From a bacterium (GTDB lineage Bacteria; Vulcanimicrobiota; Xenobia; Xenobiales; JADMJV01), in assembly GCA_018266105.1 (NCBI GenBank), contig JAFEBA010000019.1, positions 97,874 through 161,873 of the forward strand: DNA of 64,000 bases. The letters run 5' to 3'. The notes under the pieces were generated by a model that searched no databases, was not told the origin of the DNA, and worked only from the letters and a program-made list of their open reading frames with translations. Below are positions 26,888-33,771 of this stretch, in pieces (position 1 is the stretch's first letter; each line of letters starts with the position of its first letter). The position numbers were made by a program, and so were the translations under genes.

Positions 26888-27298
26888 CTCGGAGGCGATT
26901 GAACGGAAACTTTGGAGTCGTTCGCGAAAGCCGATGGCGCTCCGGTCGGAAGCAGACCGGCGCTCTGGGGAGCGGAGAACCAGGGGTTCCTTGCAGACCT
27001 TAGCAAGGCGGAGTTATTCCACTCCGTTAAAAGGGAAATCGGCTCAACACGACCGGGAAACCTGTCGGGGTGGTTGAGGGACCTGAGTTGGGTGGCTCTC
27101 AGGAGGTTCTGTTTGACCAGACAAACAGGGTGTGGACATCCATAGTCCTCAAAACCTGCAGACGTTTGAGCCCGCGAGGTTCAAGCGGTGACCGGGAAAT
27201 CGGAAATACGCTCCGAGGAAACGGTGACCGAACTCAAACAGCAAGTTCAGCAGGAGGATGCAAGCCGCTGGAGTGATCTGGCGGCTTTCGTCTTTTTT
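26888..27298 (+). ncRNA. Candidate structured RNA of about 410 nt, class unknown
   Basis: There is no convincing protein frame here, but a chain of perfect stems: GAACG 26901-26905 with 26919-26923; CCGGTC 26942-26947 with 26955-26960; CGCTC 26961-26965 with 26970-26974; GAACC 26977-26981 with 26985-26989; CTTGC 26990-26994 with 27003-27007; CGGAGT 27009-27014 with 27021-27026; CCTGAG 27082-27087 with 27098-27103; CTGTTTG 27109-27115 with 27122-27128; GTTTGAGCC 27164-27172 with 27178-27186 (two G-U pairs); GAACT 27230-27234 with 27244-27248. Two CGGTGACCG copies (27186, 27222) may pair across. It has its own promoter and terminator. RNase P, tmRNA, SRP and 6S motifs were sought and not found. 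Confidence 0.7.
27262..27298 (+). terminator. Rho-independent terminator of the structured RNA
   Basis: AAGCCGC (27262-27268) pairs with GCGGCTT (27281-27287) across a 12-base loop, followed by a T-rich run TCGTCTTTTTT ending at 27298. The T tract is only on the plus-strand side, so it ends transcription coming from the promoter at 26852. The minus-strand pseudouridine synthase gene ends 4 bases further on. Confidence 0.85.
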
Positions 27299-27302
27299 CG
27301 GT

Positions 27303-27995
27303 CTAGAGGTCTAGAGATTCTTCCGGGCTGAGCAAACGGTATTCGCCGGCTGCCAGTTCTCCCACCCCGAAGCGATGGAAGCGAACCCGATGAAGTTTTT
27401 CCACCTGGTTGCCCACTGAGACCCACATGCGCTTCACCTGGTGATATCGGCCCTCGTGCAGAGTCATCTCGACCTGACGCTCCCCCGTCACCTCGATGGC
27501 GCAGGGCAGTAAAGGCTTGTCGTCCTCGTCGAGAAGACCGCCGCCCTGACGTAAGCGCTCCAGTTGCTCGGAGGATGGGGCGTCCACCAGATCTACTCGG
27601 TAGACCTTATCGACCTGCGAGCGAGGCGAGGTGAGTCGGTGCAGAGCCGCGCCGTCGGTGGTCAGGAGCAAAACTCCGGTGGTGTCTCGGTCCAGCCGGC
27701 CTACCGTGGATAAAGCTGGTTTGCGCATTAAATAGCGCTCTGGAAACATTTCGAAGACCAGTCGGCCCACGTCTTTATGACTGCAGGTGACGCCTTCAGG
27801 CTTGTGCAGCAGAATCCAGAGCGGATCCGGATCGACAGGCTCGCCTTCCCAAGTCACCTCGAACCACTCGACTTTCTGGTCCACTTTTCGGGCGGGTTCA
27901 CCGTTGATCTCGACTCGATCCAGTGCTTTGCGCAGCTCGCTGCGAGTGCAATAACCCAAATTGGAGAGTAGTTTGTCTAAGCGTTCTTTCGGCAT
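27303..27995 (-). CDS. rsuA: 16S rRNA pseudouridine synthase RsuA family
   Basis: 230 residues: an S4 RNA-binding domain (RLDKLLSNLGYCTRSE) followed by the RsuA/RluB catalytic domain with LHKPEGVTCSHKD, the catalytic Asp in GRLDRDTTG, SPRSQVDKVYRVDL and GRYHQVKRM. RsuA isomerises U516 of 16S rRNA (E. coli numbering). Its start overlaps the RsmC-like methyltransferase gene by 19 bases; it is the last gene of an operon that also encodes TrhO and a borosin-like protein. Confidence 0.93.
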   Translation of the reverse strand: MPKERLDKLLSNLGYCTRSELRKALDRVEINGEPARKVDQKVEWFEVTWEGEPVDPDPLWILLHKPEGVTCSHKDVGRLVFEMFPERYLMRKPALSTVGRLDRDTTGVLLLTTDGAALHRLTSPRSQVDKVYRVDLVDAPSSEQLERLRQGGGLLDEDDKPLLPCAIEVTGERQVEMTLHEGRYHQVKRMWVSVGNQVEKLHRVRFHRFGVGELAAGEYRLLSPEESLDL

Positions 27996-28891
27996 CGCCA
28001 GAGCTTATATCCGCGCTGCTGGCGCACCTCTATTGCCTGCAGGCGCAGTTCATCCAGAACTTCATGGTAGGGCAGATGTTCATTGGCGACCATCCACAGT
28101 GTGCCGCCCCGGCGCAGGGCGCTTGACGCGCGTGTCAACAAGGCTACACCCAGCGCTCGTTGTTCCTGTCCCTGACCGTGGAAGGGTGGATTCAGGGTGA
28201 CCCAGTCGTAGTTGCCGGGTGGAGCTTCCTGGGTCAGATCCAGCCAGAGCCCACGGCAGCGGACGTCTTGATTGCAATTGAGCAAAGCCGCTCGCACAGC
28301 TCGTTGATCAACGTCCACCAGGTCCAACTGGGCGCATCCTCGGGGCAACAGGGCCCGGGCCAGTAGGCCGGGGCCGCACCCGAGGTCGGCGCCGCGACCC
28401 GGCAATTCACCGGCGATAAACTCGAGCAGAAGCCGGGAGCCCGGATCAAACCGATCCCAGCTAAAAAGGCCGGGACAACTGAGAAAATCTTCGACCCGGC
28501 GCAATTCCAGCGGGTCGCCCTGTTCAGGCAAAAGCTGCGGATCGAGACGGAGCAGGCGGCAGTGCTGAAGGCTGACTGAGTCCAGAGGCTTGAGGCGCTT
28601 GCGCCAGCCGTCGGCTCCCAGCCGGTTTTCGCAGCAAAGGTAGACCGGGCGCCCGGTCCTTCGCGCCAGAGCCAAATAGGCCAGGGTCTCCTCCCGGTTG
28701 GGAGTGGCCAGCAGGTGGACTTCCTCAAAGGTCTGACTTCCATCCCAGTCGGGGGCCTTCAGGCCCAGGCGCAGGCCTCGGTCTGGCTGAACCACCGCGC
28801 TGGGTCGAAGCTCGGGGTGGGCTGCCCCGGCCAGTTGTAGGGCTGCCACCGGGCCGCGCTCGCGGGCCAGAACCTGGAGGGCCGCCCTCAT
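27977..28891 (-). CDS. RsmC/RlmG-type rRNA guanine methyltransferase
   Basis: 304 residues. The C-terminal SAM domain has motif I GADLGCGPGLLAR, motif IV NPPFH (guanine-N2 methyltransferase type), and an ending VRQQRGYKLWRCRK like RsmC and RlmG. The N-terminal half is a diverged duplicate of the methyltransferase fold lacking the SAM motif, as is usual in RsmC (a 16S m2G1207 enzyme). It overlaps TrhO upstream by 4 bases (ATGA) and RsuA downstream, making an RNA-modification operon. Whether the target is 16S or 23S rRNA cannot be decided. Confidence 0.87.
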   Translation of the reverse strand: MRAALQVLARERGPVAALQLAGAAHPELRPSAVVQPDRGLRLGLKAPDWDGSQTFEEVHLLATPNREETLAYLALARRTGRPVYLCCENRLGADGWRKRLKPLDSVSLQHCRLLRLDPQLLPEQGDPLELRRVEDFLSCPGLFSWDRFDPGSRLLLEFIAGELPGRGADLGCGPGLLARALLPRGCAQLDLVDVDQRAVRAALLNCNQDVRCRGLWLDLTQEAPPGNYDWVTLNPPFHGQGQEQRALGVALLTRASSALRRGGTLWMVANEHLPYHEVLDELRLQAIEVRQQRGYKLWRCRKNA

Positions 28892-29661
28892 GCTCGACCG
28901 CAGTCAGGACAGGGTTCCTGGCCCGGCTGACCGCACTGAGGGCAGCGACGATAGCGAACGGTGGGCTGAAGATTTCGATCAAGCGCCACCCGCTCATCGA
29001 AGACAAAGCATTCCCCTTCGAACAGACCGTCCGGATATTGCTCCATGTAATGGAGAATGCCACCATCCAGTTGGTAGACCTGGCTGAAGCCCTGTTCCAC
29101 CATGTAGGGAGCAGCCTTCTCGCAACGGATGCCTCCGGTGCAAAAAGTCAGGATGGGTTGGTCTTTGGGCACATCCAGAGCGGCAACGTATTCAGCAAAC
29201 TCCGTAAAACTGCGAGTTTTGGGGTCAAGCGCGCCACGAAAGGTACCCAGGCGCACCTCGTAATCGTTGCGCACATCGATGAGCAGCACGTCCGGCCGTT
29301 GCATCATCTCGTGCCATTCGCGGGGCGTCAGGTGACGGGCGGACGCGTTGCTTTTCCCCACCGGGCCACTGGTGACGGTTTCCCGCCTGCGCACCACTTT
29401 CCAGCGCCGGAAGGGGGCGATGGGAGAGAGGCTGCGCTTGATGGTGCTCAGTGGCAAGCGCTGGCCCAGCCAGCCTTCGATGGCATTCAGGCTCTCGGCT
29501 GAGCCGGCCAGAGTGGCGTTGACTCCATCTGGCGCCACAAGAACCATGCCATTCAGGGCCGGTTGACCCGGTTCCCAATTCTGTAAACGCTCCAGGATGT
29601 CGCTAATGGAGGCTTCATCCAGGGGGGCCAGGGCGTAAAACGTGCAGACGTGATAGCTCAT
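28888..29661 (-). CDS. trhO: tRNA uridine(34) hydroxylase TrhO (rhodanese family)
   Basis: About 257 residues from the ATG at 29661 (MSYHVCTFYALA), which overlaps the upstream TGA by 4 bases; a longer N-terminus is less likely. It has an acylphosphatase-like N-terminal half (LVAPDGVNATLAGS), a rhodanese domain with active Cys in FCTGGIRCEKA, and a C-terminal zinc-binding CPQCGQPG...CPDCG. TrhO makes 5-hydroxyuridine at tRNA position 34. It is flanked by rRNA-modification genes and a borosin-like gene in one operon. Confidence 0.93.
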   Translation of the reverse strand: MSYHVCTFYALAPLDEASISDILERLQNWEPGQPALNGMVLVAPDGVNATLAGSAESLNAIEGWLGQRLPLSTIKRSLSPIAPFRRWKVVRRRETVTSGPVGKSNASARHLTPREWHEMMQRPDVLLIDVRNDYEVRLGTFRGALDPKTRSFTEFAEYVAALDVPKDQPILTFCTGGIRCEKAAPYMVEQGFSQVYQLDGGILHYMEQYPDGLFEGECFVFDERVALDRNLQPTVRYRRCPQCGQPGQEPCPDCGRA

Positions 29662-31271
29662 CGATTGGCCTTGATCCACTGGACCAGAGGCTCGAGAGAG
29701 ACGCCCTTGGCGCTCGACTCCAGCGCCTCTTCGCAGCGCATGCGCAAAAGCAAGTAGGGGGCCATCGGGTGTTCTGGATGGTCCAGTAAGTAGAGCGACC
29801 AGTTGCCATCCTCGGCCAGCTTGCTCAGATCGGTGCTGGCCAGAGCTTCGCGGATTTCGCGGCCGGCCAGCTGCAAATTGGAGTGTAACCAGAGTTTGGC
29901 GCTGGGATTCTTTTGCAGGACCAGGCGGTCGCTGTGCATTTCCAGGAAAGAGACCAGACGTTCCACTGCCGACAACTGCAAGGCTCGGAGAAACGGAGTA
30001 TTTTCGAGGGGGCGGGGAGTGGGTCCAGGCAGGTAGAGGGCCAGGCTATCGGGTTGAGCCTGGTCGGCGAAGCCGCTGGTGGGTCCCCAGTATTGGGCGC
30101 CCGGGCGGGTTTCAGCTGGCAGTCGCAACATCGTGGCCAGATTGATGGGCTCGGGTGGACGAGAGCCCGGCGGAAAAGACTGGAAGCCCAGCAGGCCCGG
30201 ATCCAGAGGCACGTCGCAATAGACTCCGTCCTCCCAGGAAATCCCCGGTCGAATTCGGTAGCTCAGCCCGGCGGCTTGGGCCCGGCGGGCCCAATCCACG
30301 CCTCCACTGTTGCAGGGGTGGGCTGGAAAGAAGACGACCTTGGGATGTTCGTCCTGGGCCAGTTCCTCGAAGGATTGGATGAGTCGAGCTTCGGGCACTT
30401 CGGGCAAAGGCTGAAGGCTGTAAATCTGGTGGCTGTCCAGCAGCTGGCTGGTCTCACTGGTGCGGTCGGCCCAACGCGGGCCGCTTCCCACCAGTTCTAG
30501 CTGGACGGATTCGTCGCGAGGCCGGAGATCGGCGGGCAGACTTTGGTAGCCGAGGGGCGGGACCCAGAGCGTGTATTCGCTGATCATCTCGACCTCGTGC
30601 AGTTCCTTAAGGCGGCAGCGATCGGCCCGAGTTGGACGGTCTGGTGAATTGGAGCCGAAGTAAAGCACGACTTCGTGGTCCTGGCCGAAGACCTCGATCA
30701 GCCGTTCACCGAGGGCCCGGATAAAGCCGCGAAATCGTCCGGGTATCCAGCCGCCGGTATTGTCTCCCAGGCTGGGCACCTGGAAGATGATTTGGGAGCA
30801 TTGGGGATCCAGCACCAGGCCGTGCAAAAGCAGGTCGTGGCCCTCATAAATTTGCAGCCCGTAGTTCTGGGCGTCCACGCGCAGGTCGGCCAGCAGGCAA
30901 TCGATGGAGGAGACTCCTGGTAGGATTTCCAGAGGATAGCCGGCCCGGGCCGTCTGTTCGATCGCCAGTCGACTGGGGTCACAAAAGACCAGCGGATGGC
31001 CGTAGGAGACCAGGGCGGCGTGTTGACCGGCCTGCAGGCATTGCAGCACCTGATCGGCCATCTCCTGGTAGGTGTCACGCCGGGGCTTGCCGGTGGCGTA
31101 ATGGGTCATGAGATTGTAGAAGTTTGGGTTGAGCTGGCGCAGCCAGTCTTGTTTTTCCAGGTTATCGGAAATCAGGAAGACGCGGTCGGCCTGACGCAAG
31201 GTTTCCAGGCAGCGCTGACTGGTCTGTTCGGGGCAGCGCAGCCCCAATCCCACGACGCTAAGTTTGGTCAT
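29658..31271 (-). CDS. Borosin-type N-methyltransferase-like fusion protein
   Basis: 537 residues. Residues 1-240 are a tetrapyrrole-methylase-fold SAM domain of the borosin N-methyltransferase branch: VVGLGL, WLRQLNPNFYNL (43-54), HYATGKPRRDTY (57-68, the Tyr-Lys-Arg-Tyr set), SYGHPLVFCDPS (89-100), EILPGVSSIDCLLADL (115-130). Residues about 258-395 look like a degenerate second copy (LELVGSGPR, VVFFPAHP, YRIRPGISWEDGVYCDVPLDPG). Residues about 430-497 resemble the helical precursor-binding domain of bacterial borosin precursors (VERLVSFLEMHSDR, KNPSAK, REIREALASTDLSKLAED). The 40-residue tail has no obvious core repeat. First gene of the operon with TrhO, an RsmC-like enzyme and RsuA. The role is inferred. 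Confidence 0.75.
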   Translation of the reverse strand: MTKLSVVGLGLRCPEQTSQRCLETLRQADRVFLISDNLEKQDWLRQLNPNFYNLMTHYATGKPRRDTYQEMADQVLQCLQAGQHAALVSYGHPLVFCDPSRLAIEQTARAGYPLEILPGVSSIDCLLADLRVDAQNYGLQIYEGHDLLLHGLVLDPQCSQIIFQVPSLGDNTGGWIPGRFRGFIRALGERLIEVFGQDHEVVLYFGSNSPDRPTRADRCRLKELHEVEMISEYTLWVPPLGYQSLPADLRPRDESVQLELVGSGPRWADRTSETSQLLDSHQIYSLQPLPEVPEARLIQSFEELAQDEHPKVVFFPAHPCNSGGVDWARRAQAAGLSYRIRPGISWEDGVYCDVPLDPGLLGFQSFPPGSRPPEPINLATMLRLPAETRPGAQYWGPTSGFADQAQPDSLALYLPGPTPRPLENTPFLRALQLSAVERLVSFLEMHSDRLVLQKNPSAKLWLHSNLQLAGREIREALASTDLSKLAEDGNWSLYLLDHPEHPMAPYLLLRMRCEEALESSAKGVSLEPLVQWIKANR

Positions 31272-31332
31272 CCAGTGGCCTATTTCGTGTTACGGACTTT
31301 TTCCTTTTCGAGAGATGAAAAGGGGCACTTTT

Positions 31333-31788
31333 GTGCTACTATCCATGTGTATGTTCCATCGCAAGCGGGCCTTTACTCTCATCGAGTTGATGATCGCGAT
31401 TACGATCATCGCCATCCTGGCGGCTATTCTGGTGCCGAACTTTAAGAGAGGTCGGGCGCGCGCCCAGCTCTCATCCTGTGTGCAGCAGTGCAGAAGCACG
31501 GCCACGGCCCTGGAAATGTATGCCGTGGACAACGACGGCCGCTTCCCCGACCTGAGCGGTTTGGCGGGACTGGGACAGCTTACTACGGGTAACTATCTCA
31601 AAAAGTATCCGGTCTGTCCGGCGGCTGGCCGCTGCACCTTCCTGGACTACGCTGCCACGACGACTCCGGACCGTTTCAGCTTCTCGTGTGTCGGCGACAA
31701 TCATCACGACGCTTTTACCGGTTATGCCTCGCCCTCGCTGAATGTTCCGGCTTATGGGAACGACAACGGTCTGGTCGATCATCCTTGA
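31333..31788 (+). CDS. Type IV pilin-like / pseudopilin protein
   Basis: About 151 residues starting at the GTG at 31333 after AAAAGGGG (7-base spacing); ATGs at 31345 and 31351 are alternatives. It has the class III prepilin signal K-R-A-FTLIELMIAITIIAILAAILV with Ala at -1 and Glu at +5 of the mature protein, then a globular domain with four Cys residues (SSCVQQC, VCPAAGRC) and an end GNDNGLVDHP. It would be cleaved by a prepilin peptidase and join a type IV pilus or type II secretion pseudopilus. No other pilus gene lies in the window. Confidence 0.88.
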   Translation: MLLSMCMFHRKRAFTLIELMIAITIIAILAAILVPNFKRGRARAQLSSCVQQCRSTATALEMYAVDNDGRFPDLSGLAGLGQLTTGNYLKKYPVCPAAGRCTFLDYAATTTPDRFSFSCVGDNHHDAFTGYASPSLNVPAYGNDNGLVDHP

Positions 31789-32163
31789 TTACTTGCGGGT
31801 GAGTTGAGCTTCCGCTTCTTCGATCCTGGCGGCCGCATTGTTTGAGAAATATTCGGCGAGCCCGCAGCCGAGCAGAAGGCCGACGGGCAAACCCAGTCCG
31901 CCACTCCACATAGCGGGGTGATTGCCGATAGCGGAGATGTTACTGAGAACGGTGGTTTTTGCCAGGTAGTAGGCCCCGGCTGCGCCCACAACCGCACCCG
32001 TCCAGGGCATCGCGTAGGAAGCGGCCATGATGCGTTCTTGGGAGCGAATCCGGTTGAGCAGCAACATGTCCTGGCCGGTCACCTGGGGGGCCCGGTCCTC
32101 ATCCTTTGAGCTGATCAATTTGCGCCCGGTGGGCGGAGTGAATGTATTTTGAGTGATACGCAT
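31789..32163 (-). CDS. Hypothetical membrane protein
   Basis: 124 residues with a polar N-terminus (RITQNTFTPPTGRKLIS), two hydrophobic segments (AVVGAAGAYYLAKTTVL, GGLGLPVGLLLGCGLAEYF) and a charged tail. No family recognised. The gene abuts the pilin-like gene tail to tail without a gap (stop to stop). Its start is ATG; 58 bases separate it from the upstream AccC gene's end. Confidence 0.6.
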   Translation of the reverse strand: MRITQNTFTPPTGRKLISSKDEDRAPQVTGQDMLLLNRIRSQERIMAASYAMPWTGAVVGAAGAYYLAKTTVLSNISAIGNHPAMWSGGLGLPVGLLLGCGLAEYFSNNAAARIEEAEAQLTRK

Positions 32164-32221
32164 CGCATCCTTATCCTAGCCTGGCCATGTGAATAGGCCT
32201 TGAACAGGATGGCGAAGGAAG

Positions 32222-33706
32222 TTAACGCCCGGCCATTTTCCAGAGGTGAGCTTCGCTCAGCTGGCTGGCTGCCGGGGCGGGGGCCTGACCTTCTCGCGCC
32301 CGACCTTCCACCGCCGCCATCGCCGTCATGAGGTCCAGCTGGTGGGGCGTGCGCGAGCGGCTCAATTTGGGCAAATGCTCAGGCAGGAAGTGGGTGGTCA
32401 GGTTGCCTGCCACAAACTCCGGATGCTCCAGCACGGCGATGTGGAAGGGAATGGTGTGAGAGATTCCGGCCAGTTGGAACTCTCGCAGGGCCACCAGCAT
32501 GCGTGTGCGGGCTTCTTCCCGATCGCGTCCGGTGGTGATCAGTTTGGCCACCATGGAGTCGAAGGAACCGGGCACTTCGTAGCCCTGATACAGGTGCGTG
32601 TCTACGCGCACACCGGGACCGGCCGGCAGATGCAGGCGCTCGATCTTGCCAGGCGTGGGCAGGAAGCCTCGATAAGGGTCTTCACAGGTGATACGGCATT
32701 CCATGGACCAGCCACGCAGTTGCACGTCCTCCTGGGTGATGGGCAGAACTTCTCCGTTGGCCACCCGGATCTGCAGTTTGACCAGATCCATTCCTGTGAT
32801 CTGCTCGGTGACGGGATGCTCCACTTGCAGACGAGTATTGACTTCCAGGAAGTAGAAGTTGTGGTGGGCGTCCACCAGAAACTCGAAGGTGCCGGCCCCG
32901 CAGTATCCCAGTTTTTTGGCGCCGGCGACGGCCGCCTGGCCCATCCGCTCGCGCAGTTCTGGGGTCAGCGCCGGAGAGGGGGCCTCCTCGATCATCTTTT
33001 GAAAACGGCGCTGGATGGAACACTCGCGCTCGCCCAGGTAGACGGCGTTGCCGTGAGAGTCTCCTAAGATCTGAATCTCCACGTGTCGGGGCCGCTCCAC
33101 ATAGCGTTCCAAAAACAGGTCGCCGGACCCAAAGGCGGCCTGGCTTTCCGATCGGGCCTGGGGAAACGCCTGGCGCAGTTCGGCTTCGTTCTCGACTCGT
33201 CGCATGCCTCGACCGCCGCCGCCGCCGCTGGCCTTGATCAAGAGCGGAAAGCCGATGGATTTGGCTGCTTCCACTGCCTCCTCCACGCTGGGGACCGGGT
33301 CTTCGGTGCCGGGAACCACCGGCAGGCCGGCCGAGGTCATCAGCTTACGGGCCTGATTCTTGTTGCCCAGGCCGTAAATGACTTCAGGGCTGGGACCGAT
33401 AAAGACCAGACCGGACTCGCGACACATCCGGGAGAAGTCGGCGTTCTCGGAGACGAATCCATAGCCCGGGTGAATGGCCTGGGCCCCGACTTTTTTGGCT
33501 GCCGCCAGCAATCCGTGGATGTCCAAATAGCAGCCACGCGGGGTGTCACCGCTCAGTTCCACCGCCACATCGGCAAGTTCCACGGCCAGGGTATCGCGAT
33601 CAATGGGCGCATAGGCTACGGCGGGCGAGATGCCCATTTCGCGACAGGCCCGCAAAAGTCGGACGGCGATTTCGCCGCGGTTAGCGATGAGGATGCGAGA
33701 AAACAT
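32222..33706 (-). CDS. accC: Acetyl-CoA carboxylase biotin carboxylase subunit AccC
   Basis: 494 residues with the full biotin carboxylase architecture: LIANRGEIAVRLLRACREMG, the ATP-grasp Gly-rich loop SGGGGGRGMRRV, the signature EVNTRLQVEHPVTE and RITCEDP. It carboxylates biotin on the carrier protein with ATP and bicarbonate for malonyl-CoA synthesis. It is about 45 residues longer than typical AccC, the extra being an Ala/Arg-rich C-terminal tail of unclear value. No accB or accD gene is adjacent. Divergent from the TMTC-like gene. Confidence 0.97.
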   Translation of the reverse strand: MFSRILIANRGEIAVRLLRACREMGISPAVAYAPIDRDTLAVELADVAVELSGDTPRGCYLDIHGLLAAAKKVGAQAIHPGYGFVSENADFSRMCRESGLVFIGPSPEVIYGLGNKNQARKLMTSAGLPVVPGTEDPVPSVEEAVEAAKSIGFPLLIKASGGGGGRGMRRVENEAELRQAFPQARSESQAAFGSGDLFLERYVERPRHVEIQILGDSHGNAVYLGERECSIQRRFQKMIEEAPSPALTPELRERMGQAAVAGAKKLGYCGAGTFEFLVDAHHNFYFLEVNTRLQVEHPVTEQITGMDLVKLQIRVANGEVLPITQEDVQLRGWSMECRITCEDPYRGFLPTPGKIERLHLPAGPGVRVDTHLYQGYEVPGSFDSMVAKLITTGRDREEARTRMLVALREFQLAGISHTIPFHIAVLEHPEFVAGNLTTHFLPEHLPKLSRSRTPHQLDLMTAMAAVEGRAREGQAPAPAASQLSEAHLWKMAGR

Positions 33707-33771
33707 GGCCCAGGGTTTGCCCCCGCGGGCCAGTGTCCTGCCCGCGAGGTGTCCGCCACCGACCCCGCGAA

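Noticed and set aside
26880-27276. Three overlapping short open frames in the intergenic region before RsuA
   Set aside because: They lie in different frames, lack ribosome sites and protein-like composition, and cross the hairpins and the terminator. The region fits a structured RNA instead.
26888-27298. RNase P RNA, tmRNA, SRP RNA or a known riboswitch
   Set aside because: The RNase P core (GAGGAAAGTCC and ACAGAAA), a tmRNA CCA end with T-arm, the SRP GGAAGGAAGCAGC loop and the T-box GGTGGNACCGCG were all missing on reading. An Rfam search is still needed to be sure.
27303-29661. A methylation or defence island from the rRNA and tRNA enzymes
   Set aside because: RsuA, RsmC-like and TrhO are housekeeping RNA modifiers; no restriction or defence partner is adjacent.
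31333-31788. A type IV pilus operon
   Set aside because: Only one pilin-like gene is present; neighbours are unrelated (AccC, hypothetical protein).
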